NCBI RefSeq assembly: GCF_025264685.1
Contig: NZ_CP073721.1
Coordinates: 487,001 to 551,000 of the forward strand
DNA from: Dactylosporangium roseum
Lineage (GTDB): Bacteria > Actinomycetota > Actinomycetes > Mycobacteriales > Micromonosporaceae
Length of the DNA stretch: 64,000 nucleotides
Direction: 5' to 3'
The notes under the pieces are model-generated. The model did not search any database and was not told the DNA's origin. It saw nothing but the letters and a program-made list of their open reading frames with translations. The translations under genes were made by a program, and so were the position numbers. Positions 17,178 through 25,390 of this stretch are shown in pieces. Position 1 is the first letter of the stretch. Every line of letters begins with the position of its first letter.

Positions 17178-18116
17178 ATGGTGAACTTCGGCTACACACT
17201 CATGTGCGAACAGAGCGGGCCCACCGAACTCGTCGACGACGCCGTCCGTGCGGAGGAGGCCGGTTACGACTTCGCGGCGATCTCCGATCACTTCTCTCCG
17301 TGGCTGGCCGAGCAGGGGCACTCACCGTTCGCCTGGTCGGTGCTCGGCGCCGCCGCCTACGCGACGCAGCATCTCGAACTGATGACGATGGTCACCTGCC
17401 CCACGCGGCGGTACCACCCGGCCGTCGTCGCGCAGCAGGCCGCGACGATCGGGGTCATGTCGCAGGGCCGGTTCACGCTCGGTGTCGGCGCGGGGGAGAA
17501 CCTCAACGAGCACGTCGCGGGCGCCTGGCCGCACCGCACCCAGCGGCACGAGATGCTCGCCGAAGCGCTGGAGATCATCAACCCGCTGCTCGACGGCGAG
17601 ACGGTCCGCCACTCCGGCACGTACTACGAGGTGCCCGAGGCGAAGCTCTGGGACCGGCCTGAGGAGGGGGTTCCGGTGGTCATGGCGGTGTCGGGTCACG
17701 ACTCGCTCGAGGTGGCCGCGTCCCTGTCCGACGGCGTCGTGGCCGTCCAGCCGGACCGGTCGCTGCGCATCCCGGACAAGCCGTTCTACGGCCAGGTCGC
17801 GATGTGCTACGGCCCGGACGAGTCGGAGTGCCGCAAGCGCGCGCTCGACCAGTTCCGCTGGTTCGGCCTCCAGTGGCCGGTCATGGCGGAGCTGCCGGAC
17901 CCGCGAGCCTTCGACGCCGCGTCGTCCTTCGTCACCGAGGACGACGTGGCGTCGGCGATCTCCTGCGGCCCGGACCTCGACCGGCACCTGCAAGCGATCC
18001 GCTCCTACGTCGACGCGGGATGCACCCACATCGCGCTGGTCCAGATCGGCGGCGACTTCCAGCACGACTTCCTGGACTGGTCCGAGTCAACGCTCCTCCC
18101 GGCCCTGCGCTCCTGA
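17178..18116 (+). CDS. LLM-class F420-dependent oxidoreductase
   Basis: 312-residue TIM-barrel flavin/F420 oxidoreductase of the G6PDH-related branch. It starts VNFGYTLMCEQSGPTEL, and has EEAGYDFAAISDHFSPW, the characteristic QQAATIGVMSQGRFTLGVGAGE segment and VPVVMAVSGHDSLEVA. Enzymes of this group use reduced or oxidised coenzyme F420. F420 is common in Mycobacteriales and Micromonosporaceae. The ATG has only a weak ribosome site. The substrate is not predictable; glucose-6-phosphate is one possibility. Confidence 0.88.
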   Translation: MVNFGYTLMCEQSGPTELVDDAVRAEEAGYDFAAISDHFSPWLAEQGHSPFAWSVLGAAAYATQHLELMTMVTCPTRRYHPAVVAQQAATIGVMSQGRFTLGVGAGENLNEHVAGAWPHRTQRHEMLAEALEIINPLLDGETVRHSGTYYEVPEAKLWDRPEEGVPVVMAVSGHDSLEVAASLSDGVVAVQPDRSLRIPDKPFYGQVAMCYGPDESECRKRALDQFRWFGLQWPVMAELPDPRAFDAASSFVTEDDVASAISCGPDLDRHLQAIRSYVDAGCTHIALVQIGGDFQHDFLDWSESTLLPALRS

Positions 18117-18132
18117 CCCCGCACCCTCCTTC

Positions 18133-18214
18133 CGCGTTGATCTTGCAGTTGTGGTGCCTGACAAACCCGGGCATCGCGGGAGTGTCGCGGCACCACAACT
18201 GCAAGATCAACGCG
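18133..18214. repeat. 82-bp palindromic repeat element, copy 2
   Basis: Same element as at 10668 but with the TTGCAG/CTGCAA arm variant. Loop orientation forward. Lies between the stops of the F420 oxidoreductase (+) and the HSP90-like protein (-), which are convergent. Confidence 0.95.
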
Positions 18215-18221
18215 AAAAGGG

Positions 18222-21200
18222 CTATACGCCGCCGGGGCGGAGGCGGGGGAGGCGGGAGTCGACGTCCGGCACCGAGTAGCCCAGCGCGCGCAGGCGGGCG
18301 CTGACGTCCTCGATCGGCTTGCGGGTCTTCTGGGCCGCGGCCAGCAGGTGGTTGAGCGGCACCGGTTGCGCCGCGTCCAGCCAGGGGCGCGAACCGTCCA
18401 GATCGGTGCTCGCCAGCAGCAGGTCGTTGGGCTTCACCGCGTCGACCGCGATGCTGCTCAGGTCGACGTCGACGTGGTAGCCGAGGGTTTCCAGCCGGGC
18501 CGCGATCTCATGCACCGGGCGGCGGACCCGCCGCGCCGCCTGGAGCAGGTGCGGCAGCGGCACCTGCTCGTCGAGGTCCAGCCACGGCTGCGAGCCGTCG
18601 AGGTCGCGGCTGGTGATCAGCAGATCGTCCGGCTCCACCTGGTCCAGCGACGGGCCGGCGCCGTGCAGGCTCACCGCATAGCCGAGGAACGTCAGCCGGG
18701 CCGCGATGTCGTGCACGCTGCGCCGGGTCCGTTGCGCCGCGCGCAGGATGCGGATCGTCGGCACCGGCTTCATCGGGTCGAGCCACGGGTCGGAGCCGTC
18801 GAGGTCCTCGCTGGTGATGGTGAGGTCGTCCGGCTCGAGATGGTCGATGAGGATGGCGTCGGGGTCGACGTCCACGCGGTAGCCGCAGGCCGCCAGCCGC
18901 GCCGCCACGTCGCCGACCTCCCGGCCGGTCGACTCGGCCGCGCGTAGCAGGTGGATCAGCGGCACCGGCCGGGACGAGTCGAGCCACGGCTGTGAGCCGT
19001 CGAGGTCGCGGCTGGCCAACTGGAGGTCCTCCGGCTCCAGCTTCACGACCTCGATCGCGTCGAGGTCGCCGCCGAGCGTGAACCCGAACGAGCGCAGCCG
19101 CGCCGCCACCTCCTGCACCGGACGTGCGACCCGCTCGGCCGCGCGCAGCACGTGCACCGGCGCGACCTCCTCGGACGGGTCCAGCCAGGGCGAGGCGCCG
19201 TCGAGGTCCCGCGAGATGAGCACGAGGTCGTCCGGCTCGGTGACCAGCGACTCCCAGCCGGCCTCCAGCGCGTATCCGAGCAGCGCCAGCCGCGCCGCGC
19301 TCTCCTGCGCCGGCAGGTTCACCTTGTGCGCCGCGCGGATGAGGTGCAGCCGCGTCACCGGCTCCCGCGGGTCGAGCCACGGGTGCGAGCCGTCGAGGTC
19401 GCGGCTGGCGATGGTGAGGTCCTTCGGCCCGAACTGCTCGATCGGCAGCACCTCGACGTCGACGTCCACGTCGAAGCCGAGCTGCCGCAGCCGCGTCACG
19501 ACCTGGTCGACCGGCCGGCCCGACCGGTGCGCCGCGCGCAGCAGGTGCACGAGGTGTACGGGCTGATCCGGCTGCAACCACGGACGCGTGCCGTCGACGT
19601 CACGGCTGGTGAAGATCAGGTCGTCGGGGTCGACGCCCACGGACTCCGCGCCCACCGACGGCTCGAACCCGAGCGCGTCGAGCCGGGCGGCGACCTCGGA
19701 CGCGCTGCGGCCGGTCTTGCGCGCGGCCCGTACCAGATGCACCAGCGGCACGATGTCGACCGGATCCAGCCAGGGGCCGGTCCCGTCGACGTCCACGCTG
19801 AGCAGCAGCGCGTCGGACGGGCGGGCCCGCAGCGCCCGCCTCCAGTCGGCGCCGGGCTTGAGCACCTTGCGGTAGCGCCCGCCGGCCGCCAGCGCCGTCA
19901 GGCGCCACTCGACCAGCTCGTCCGGGCCGCCGACCGGGCCGTCGTTGGCCACGAAGCACCCGGTCACCGCGGCGTCGACGGTCTCGCCGTCCATGTCCCA
20001 CCGGCCGTGGCCGTGCTCGATCGCCTGCTCGAAGACGAGATCGGCGACCAGGGGCCGCGCCGGGGCGAGCCGGCACAGCCAGTCGTACCCGAGCAGCGTC
20101 GTCCCCGGCGCCGTCAACGCCGGGACCGCCTCCCACAACAGGCGGTCGACGTCATCCTCGCGGTACGCGAGGATCTTCGTCCGGTCGACGGAGAGCCGCG
20201 GAGCGAGGTCACGGTTGAGGTTGACCACGGCGCCGAAGATCTCCTTGCCGGCGTAGAGCCCGTCGGCGAGCAGCGCGCCGTTGCCCTTGCACCACCAGAC
20301 CCGCGCGCCCTCGGCCGCCACGACCCCGGTGCCGACACCCTCCTCGTCGTCCTCGTCGTCGACCGCGTTCGCCGCCTCCGACAGCTCCCCGGGTGCCCAG
20401 TGCTGGCTCTGCACGCCGTCGGTCGCCTCGGTCGAGAACTCCGCCACCCACAACAGTTTGCGCAGTTCCTCGACCGAGGAGACGGTCACGCCCTCCCGCA
20501 GGTGCAGGCGGACCGTCGTGCCCGACTCGGTGCCGGGGCCGAGATCCTGGATGCGGAACAGGCTGCCCGGGCCCGCGATGGACACCCGCAGCCGGTCGCC
20601 GGCCTGGCCGTCGCGGCCCATCCGGCACGTCTCCACGGTCAGCTCGTCGGCCAGCATGAAGTAGCTCAGCACGCCGATGCCGAAGCGGCTGTTCGGGAAC
20701 AACTGGACCGGCGGGTCGAGCCGGGCCCACTCGGCCTGCTCCTCCAGGAACTCCGGCAGGTCGGCGAGGCGCACGCCGGCCTGCGAGAAGACCTCACTGA
20801 GCTCGCGCACGCCCATGCCGATGCCGTTGTCGACGCAGTCGAGATACGGCCGGCCGTCAGCGTCCACCCCCTGCTCGAACCGGATCCTGCCGTCCCAGGG
20901 GAGCTTCCGGTCGTGGGCGCGGGTGAGGTACTCGGTCCGCGCCTCCCGGTAGCGGCAGGCGTCCAGCGCGTTCTGGTACAGCTCGCGGATCGCGAGCGCC
21001 GGGTCGCCGTAAAGCTGCTCGCCCATGAGCAGCTCCCGGACCCGGTCCTCGGCGAGCCGGAAGCGCACCCCGGCGGACTGGTACGCCGGGGCTCCGTCGA
21101 CCTCGGCCGGGCCGACGTCGTCGGTCGCCGCGCGGTTGGGCAGGTGGCGCAGTGGCAGCAGCGACTCGTCACGGGCCGCGGCGCGCTGGGCCTCGGCGAG

Positions 21201-22097
21201 GAGCTGGTTGAGCGTGTCGATGTGTGTGCGCAGGGCCACCTCGATGGACGGATGCGGGCAGGCGGCGCCCAGGACCAGTGTCGCGCCCCGCGGCTCCCAC
21301 CGGCCGCCGTGCACCGTGTCCAGCACCTGACGCGCGGTGACCGGATCGCCGATCCCGAGGTGCTCGCCGACGACCTCGGGAAGCACCGTCACCTCGACGG
21401 CGAGCCCGCGGGCGATGGTCAGCAGGAACGCCACCAGCCGCTCCCGGACGCCGTCGTGCTCGCTCACCAGGGCCTCGGGCCGGTCGTGGCGGTTGAGGAA
21501 GGCCGGATCGGCGCGGATCGCGCGGATGAACTCGGCCGTGCGTGCCTCGTTGTCACGGCCGGTCAACGCCTCGATGGTCGCCGCCCGGTAGGCCGCCGGC
21601 CGCCGGCCGATCCACCGGTGCAGCAGCCACCAGCCCAACTCGGCGGCCGTCTCCCGCCTGCCGGCCCGGGTCGCGACGAGCGCCCGGCGATACGGCTGGG
21701 CGTAGGTCTGCGCGAACCGCTCGAACGCCGCGCGGTCGCTCGTCGCGTCCTGTGACGGCTCCAGATCATCCGGCTGGACGCCGCGCTCGGCGGCCGCGAT
21801 GCCGGCCCAGAGGGCGTCATGCAGCAGCGGCACGGTCACCAGCAGTTGTGCCTCCGCACCCGAGAACCGCACGTCGTCCGGCAACGCGTCGATCAGGTGC
21901 TCGACCTGGTGCGACATCCGTGCGGCGAAACCAGCGTCCTGCCATGGGTCGTCGCCCAGTCGCGCACTCGAAGCGTGTTTTGTCGCGGCGAGCCGTCCGG
22001 CGAGCGCTACCGCTCGGTCACGGTGCGCGTCCGTTTCCTCGACGCGCCTCCACACCGTGTGCTGCCCCGCGATCGTTGCCCAGTCCTCTGGCACCAT
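18222..22097 (-). CDS. HD / HSP90-like ATPase protein with eight C-terminal repeats
   Basis: 1291 residues. Residues 1-330 are helical with an HD-domain look (His63, His93-Asp94 in LLHDALWAG), probably degenerate. Residues about 345-570 form a GHKL/HSP90-like ATPase: N-box RELYQNALDA (Glu372, Asn376), G1 DNGIGM (423-428), G2-like RFGIGVLSYF (471-480). Residues about 760-1280 hold eight repeats of about 65 residues, each with DLDGSxPWLDP, then HLLRAA and ARLxxLGY; they look like small winged-helix or helical modules. From memory, HD-like plus HSP90-like plus wHTH-type architectures occur in predicted actinobacterial conflict systems. The ribosome site is poor. It is divergent from the ricin-lectin gene. 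Confidence 0.82.
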   Translation of the reverse strand: MVPEDWATIAGQHTVWRRVEETDAHRDRAVALAGRLAATKHASSARLGDDPWQDAGFAARMSHQVEHLIDALPDDVRFSGAEAQLLVTVPLLHDALWAGIAAAERGVQPDDLEPSQDATSDRAAFERFAQTYAQPYRRALVATRAGRRETAAELGWWLLHRWIGRRPAAYRAATIEALTGRDNEARTAEFIRAIRADPAFLNRHDRPEALVSEHDGVRERLVAFLLTIARGLAVEVTVLPEVVGEHLGIGDPVTARQVLDTVHGGRWEPRGATLVLGAACPHPSIEVALRTHIDTLNQLLAEAQRAAARDESLLPLRHLPNRAATDDVGPAEVDGAPAYQSAGVRFRLAEDRVRELLMGEQLYGDPALAIRELYQNALDACRYREARTEYLTRAHDRKLPWDGRIRFEQGVDADGRPYLDCVDNGIGMGVRELSEVFSQAGVRLADLPEFLEEQAEWARLDPPVQLFPNSRFGIGVLSYFMLADELTVETCRMGRDGQAGDRLRVSIAGPGSLFRIQDLGPGTESGTTVRLHLREGVTVSSVEELRKLLWVAEFSTEATDGVQSQHWAPGELSEAANAVDDEDDEEGVGTGVVAAEGARVWWCKGNGALLADGLYAGKEIFGAVVNLNRDLAPRLSVDRTKILAYREDDVDRLLWEAVPALTAPGTTLLGYDWLCRLAPARPLVADLVFEQAIEHGHGRWDMDGETVDAAVTGCFVANDGPVGGPDELVEWRLTALAAGGRYRKVLKPGADWRRALRARPSDALLLSVDVDGTGPWLDPVDIVPLVHLVRAARKTGRSASEVAARLDALGFEPSVGAESVGVDPDDLIFTSRDVDGTRPWLQPDQPVHLVHLLRAAHRSGRPVDQVVTRLRQLGFDVDVDVEVLPIEQFGPKDLTIASRDLDGSHPWLDPREPVTRLHLIRAAHKVNLPAQESAARLALLGYALEAGWESLVTEPDDLVLISRDLDGASPWLDPSEEVAPVHVLRAAERVARPVQEVAARLRSFGFTLGGDLDAIEVVKLEPEDLQLASRDLDGSQPWLDSSRPVPLIHLLRAAESTGREVGDVAARLAACGYRVDVDPDAILIDHLEPDDLTITSEDLDGSDPWLDPMKPVPTIRILRAAQRTRRSVHDIAARLTFLGYAVSLHGAGPSLDQVEPDDLLITSRDLDGSQPWLDLDEQVPLPHLLQAARRVRRPVHEIAARLETLGYHVDVDLSSIAVDAVKPNDLLLASTDLDGSRPWLDAAQPVPLNHLLAAAQKTRKPIEDVSARLRALGYSVPDVDSRLPRLRPGGV

Positions 22098-22282
22098 GCG
22101 GAAAACTTACCGGCCGATGGCAACCGGATGCCCGCGATGACGCTGTAGGCGTGTTCGTGGCTCGTCCGGCCTTTGCGCCGGCCGATTGTGACGGGCATCG
22201 GACGGATGGCCGGTAGAGCTTCGTCGCTCACGCAAGCTACGGTGCACCGGGCGGAACTGGGCATCGGAAGGAGCAAGGCGGC

Positions 22283-23770
22283 ATGACCGTCGCTGGAGAC
22301 GGCAACGACGCGGGCGATCCGGACAAGCGAAAGCCTTCCGCGCGCCGTGACCGTCACCGTGTGTCGCCGGCCGCTTCCGGTTCGGCGGACATGACCGTCC
22401 TGCCGGAGCCCTTCAACCCGGCGAAGCCGACGTTCCCGACCGTGCCGCACCAGCGCCGCCGCAACGGGCCGACCGCGATGGCGACCGCCACGGTGCCGGC
22501 GGTCATGGAGCGGGACGCTGCGATGCCGGCCGATCCCGAGGGCGACCCGGATCCTGCGACCGTGGACACGCCGGCCGGGCAGGACCGGACGAGTGCCGCC
22601 GGCAACCTCGACATGGAGCCGACGGTGGGGGAGTTCGACGCCGCGTCGACGCAGGGGCTGGAGTTCGTCGTCAGCCTTCCGGGCGCACCGGCCGTCGAGG
22701 AGGAGCCGGCGGATCCGCCGACGCCTCCCGCGTCGTCCGACTCCGACGCTGCCGCACCTTCCGATTCGTCCGCTTCTTCGGCGCCGGCGGTGTCCGCTGA
22801 GGAGCCGGTAGCGCCGGTAGCGCCGGCGGCGTCCGCCGAGGAGCCGGCAGTGCCGGCAGTGCCGGCAGTGCCGGCAGTGCCGGCAGTGCCGGCCGGGCCG
22901 GCGGTCGGGGCGGCGCCGGTGCCCGCGATCACGGTGGAGCCGGACGACTCGCCGACGGTGGCCGACTACGTCCCGCCCGCCTTCGCGATCGTCACCGACG
23001 AGCCGCACGACGAAGACGGCTCCGACTACCGCGGCAGCCGGCGCAAGCTCGCCGCCTGGCGCCGCTTCCCGGTGGGCGCCGTCGTGGTCGCGGTGGTCAT
23101 CCTGCTGATCACCGGCGCCGTGGTGGCCCAGCTCGTCCGCGGCGACAGCCCGGTGTCCCCGTCGAGCGAACGCATGCCGCAGAAGGTCCCCGAGGTCAAC
23201 GGCCTGCCCGGTGCGCCGACCACCGCCACCGAGTCGCCGTCCCCATCGGCCTCGGCCTCGGCCGCGCCGAGCCAGTCGGCCAGCCCGTCGGCGAGCCGTT
23301 CACGCGCCACGACCTCGCCGAGCACGGCGGCGCCGGCGTCTTCGGCCGCCTCGCCGTCCCCGGGGCGGACGACCGGCGCACCACCGCCACCGGTGCCGAC
23401 GAAGAGCGGCCAGGTCCGGGGTGTCGCGTCCCGCCTGTGCATGGAGTATCGCGCCGGTGAGCGCGATGTCGTGCTGGACACCTGCAACGGCCGAAACGAC
23501 CAGCGCTGGACCGCCTACAGCGACGGCACGGTGCGGGCCGACGGCAAGTGCCTGGACGTGGTGAACGCGGGCACCGGCAACGGCAACCCGGTCCAGCGGT
23601 ACGCCTGCAACGGCACCCCGGCCCAGCAGTGGGCGTTGCGCGACGACGGAAGCTGGTGGAACCCGCTCTCCGGCCGCTGCCTGAGTGCCAGGCCTGACGC
23701 GGACCCGGGCACCGGGCTGGTCATCTACACCTGCTTCGGCGTCGGCGAGCAGCGGTGGCAGATGGGCTGA
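22283..23770 (+). CDS. Single-pass membrane protein with extracellular ricin B lectin domain
   Basis: 495 residues. The first about 250 are acidic, proline/alanine-rich and disordered, and contain a run of V-P-A triplets. One membrane helix follows (FPVGAVVVAVVILLITGAVV), then a Ser/Pro/Thr-rich stalk and a C-terminal ricin-type beta-trefoil with QxW repeats (NDQRWTAY, AQQWALRD, EQRWQMG) and paired Cys (LCMEY, LDTC, KCLDV, YACN). The trefoil is expected outside, binding carbohydrate. The ATG follows GGAAGGAG at nine bases. It may anchor the envelope to sugars or act as a surface sensor; the partner is unknown. Confidence 0.85.
   Translation: MTVAGDGNDAGDPDKRKPSARRDRHRVSPAASGSADMTVLPEPFNPAKPTFPTVPHQRRRNGPTAMATATVPAVMERDAAMPADPEGDPDPATVDTPAGQDRTSAAGNLDMEPTVGEFDAASTQGLEFVVSLPGAPAVEEEPADPPTPPASSDSDAAAPSDSSASSAPAVSAEEPVAPVAPAASAEEPAVPAVPAVPAVPAVPAGPAVGAAPVPAITVEPDDSPTVADYVPPAFAIVTDEPHDEDGSDYRGSRRKLAAWRRFPVGAVVVAVVILLITGAVVAQLVRGDSPVSPSSERMPQKVPEVNGLPGAPTTATESPSPSASASAAPSQSASPSASRSRATTSPSTAAPASSAASPSPGRTTGAPPPPVPTKSGQVRGVASRLCMEYRAGERDVVLDTCNGRNDQRWTAYSDGTVRADGKCLDVVNAGTGNGNPVQRYACNGTPAQQWALRDDGSWWNPLSGRCLSARPDADPGTGLVIYTCFGVGEQRWQMG
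22849..22893 (+). repeat. 9-bp tandem repeat within coding sequence
   Basis: GTGCCGGCA repeated about five times in frame, encoding V-P-A triplets in the cytoplasmic tail of the ricin-lectin protein. A likely source of length variation by slippage. Confidence 0.85.
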
Positions 23771-23792
23771 CCGGCCGGGAGGTCGGCCGGTC
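23769..23792. terminator. Hairpin at the end of the ricin-lectin gene
   Basis: Perfect 8-bp stem GACCGGCC / GGCCGGTC with an 8-nt loop, overlapping the stop codon. No T tract. Confidence 0.6.
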
Positions 23793-23923
23793 CGTCGCCC
23801 GATCCAGCTCAACCCGGCCGGGGAGGGGCGCGGCTTCTACTCGTCCGGGCGGTGCTCACGCCGGGCACGTGGACGGTGGCGGTCCCGGCGCCGTCGGCCG
23901 GCGTGGCCCGGGCCGAGTCCGTG

Positions 23924-23954
23924 GTGGAGGCGCGCGCCGCGCGGGCGCCTCCAC
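23924..23954. terminator. Terminator hairpin after the EamA gene
   Basis: Perfect 10-bp stem GTGGAGGCGC / GCGCCTCCAC with a GC-rich loop, ten bases beyond the EamA stop on the minus strand. Confidence 0.65.
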
Positions 23955-23963
23955 GACCCGCGG

Positions 23964-24986
23964 TCATCGCCGCCGTGCGCCCTCCCGCCCCGAATCCTCG
24001 AACCTGTGGGCCTGCGGACCGGTCGCGGCCGCCGCGTTCGCGGTGACCGCGGTGGTCCGGCCGCGCCGGTCATCCGGACCGTCGGGGCCGTCGGGGCCCC
24101 TCTCGGCGGTGGCCAGCGCGGCCACCGCCGAGAGCAGGAGCAGCGCCCCGGTCGCGGACAGCGGGGTGAGCGGCTCGTGCAGCACCAGCACGCCGAGGGC
24201 GACCGCGGCGAGCGGCTCGACGAGGGCGACCACCGACGCGGTGGTCGCCCGCACGGCGGTCAGGCCGGTGAAGAACATCGCGTACGCCAGCGCGGTCGGC
24301 ACGGCACCCAGGAACGCGAGCAGGCCGACCGTCCCGGCGAGCCCTTCCCGGGCCGGGACGGGCCCCTCCAGCAGCGCGAGCGGCAGGAGTGCGACGATGC
24401 CGACCGCGAACCCGCCGAGTGCGGAGTCGAACGCGTCGTCCTTCGTCGCCCGGTTGAGCAGCGTGACGGCGGCGTAGCCGGCCGCCGACAGCAGCGCGAC
24501 CGCGATCCCGAGCAGCGGATGCCGGCCCGTGCCGCCGCCCTGGGTCACGAGCAGCACCAGGCCAACGAGTGAGACGCCGATCGTGGCGAGACCGGCCCGG
24601 CCGAGCCGCTCGCCGAGGAACAGCCGGGCGCCGATCGTGATCAGGATCGGCCCCGAGCCGAGGGTCACGACGGTGGCGACGGCGACCCCGGCGAGGTCGA
24701 TCGCGACGTAGTAGGTGGTCTGGTACAGGGCCATGCCGAGCCCGTTGACGACCATCCACCGGCGGCCGGCCCGCCAGCCGCGCTCACCCTCGGGCTTGCG
24801 CAGGGGACGGAGGGCGGCCAGCAGGGCGAGGCCGCCGAGGTACCGCCAGAAGGTCACCGCGATCGGGCCCAGGTCGCTGTGCCGGTAGAGGATCGCGGCG
24901 ACGAACCCCCCGACGCCCCATGAGGCGGCCGCGAACGCGATGAAGAACAGGCCCCGCCCGACGGGCAGGGCACGAGACTGTGCCAT
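23964..24986 (-). CDS. EamA/DMT-family transporter
   Basis: 340 residues with ten helices in two EamA repeats. The first begins FFIAFAAASWGVGGFVAAIL and includes ITIGARLFLGERLGRAG; the second has LLGIAVALLSAAGYAAVT and VALVEPLAAVALGVLVLHEP. The family exports amino acids and related metabolites; E. coli members export cysteine and O-acetylserine. The ATG follows GGGAGA at nine bases. The 5' leader holds a probable Cys-containing leader peptide and two hairpins, suggesting attenuation. The last about 45 residues are hydrophilic. Confidence 0.88.
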   Translation of the reverse strand: MAQSRALPVGRGLFFIAFAAASWGVGGFVAAILYRHSDLGPIAVTFWRYLGGLALLAALRPLRKPEGERGWRAGRRWMVVNGLGMALYQTTYYVAIDLAGVAVATVVTLGSGPILITIGARLFLGERLGRAGLATIGVSLVGLVLLVTQGGGTGRHPLLGIAVALLSAAGYAAVTLLNRATKDDAFDSALGGFAVGIVALLPLALLEGPVPAREGLAGTVGLLAFLGAVPTALAYAMFFTGLTAVRATTASVVALVEPLAAVALGVLVLHEPLTPLSATGALLLLSAVAALATAERGPDGPDGPDDRRGRTTAVTANAAAATGPQAHRFEDSGREGARRR

Positions 24987-25041
24987 GTGAACGGATCTCC
25001 CGAGTGTTCGGTCGTGTTGAAGGACGCGAGCAACGCGGGCA

Positions 25042-25077
25042 GCCGTCACCGCCCCGGCGGGTCAGCCGGGGTGCGGC
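25042..25077 (-). promoter_or_regulatory. Leader hairpin 2 of the EamA transcript
   Basis: Stem CCCCGGC / GCCGGGG with an outer GCCG / CGGC pair, in the transcribed leader 55 nt before the EamA start. It could be a terminator or a ribosome-site sequestering stem of an attenuator. Confidence 0.5.
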
Positions 25078-25083
25078 AGAGAG

Positions 25084-25116
25084 TGTCGCCTGCCCGCTAG
25101 CGAACGGGCGGCGACA
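25084..25116 (-). promoter_or_regulatory. Leader hairpin 1 overlapping the leader-peptide stop
   Basis: Stem TGTCGCC(T)GCCCG / CGGGCGGCGACA with one bulge; the loop contains the TAG stop of the short leader ORF. A ribosome stalled on the ORF would block this stem. Confidence 0.6.
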
Positions 25117-25144
25117 ACACGACGCGAAGGCACATGGCGGTCAC
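25097..25144 (-). CDS. Probable leader peptide upstream of EamA transporter
   Basis: A 15-codon ORF (GTG start, GGGAGG nine bases upstream) reading VTAMCLRVVLSPPVR then TAG, located 110 bp before the EamA start in the same direction. It is too short for normal ORF calling. Its Cys codon, Arg residues and hairpin at the stop resemble short actinobacterial leader peptides found ahead of sulfur and amino-acid genes (from memory of the family). A ribosome pausing at Cys5 would influence hairpins 25084-25116 and 25042-25077. Whether it senses cysteine is inference. Confidence 0.55.
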   Translation of the reverse strand: MTAMCLRVVLSPPVR

Positions 25145-25390
25145 GGTAGCGATCCTCCCGCCGGGGGACATCCGAATTACCAGCCCTGATCACGATGTGA
25201 TGACAAACCGCCGGCTTCGGTGTGTCGACGGTGGCGTACGGCCCGCGTGGCGACTCCGTTGACCTGCGGTTATCGGAGAGGCGGTGACGGCCTGTGGCCG
25301 ATCCTTCGTGGAATTGTCACCCGTCTATGGGATGCTCGGTTGGTCAAGGGCACTTACGCTGAAGCGACACGCACAGCCGGAGGTCGCGCC
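25145..25390. promoter_or_regulatory. Divergent promoter region, EamA leader / TM-coiled-coil gene
   Basis: Contains a candidate minus-strand promoter (TTGTCA and TGGTAAT about 18 bp apart) with the palindrome ATCAC-GAT-GTGAT at 25189-25201 between the two boxes, a plausible operator. No gene is supported in the rest. Confidence 0.45.

Noticed and set aside
18234..18256. G-rich stretch after palindrome copy 2 as a G-quadruplex
   Set aside because: It is coding sequence for the C-terminus of the HSP90-like protein and its runs are uneven; weaker than at copies 1 and 3.
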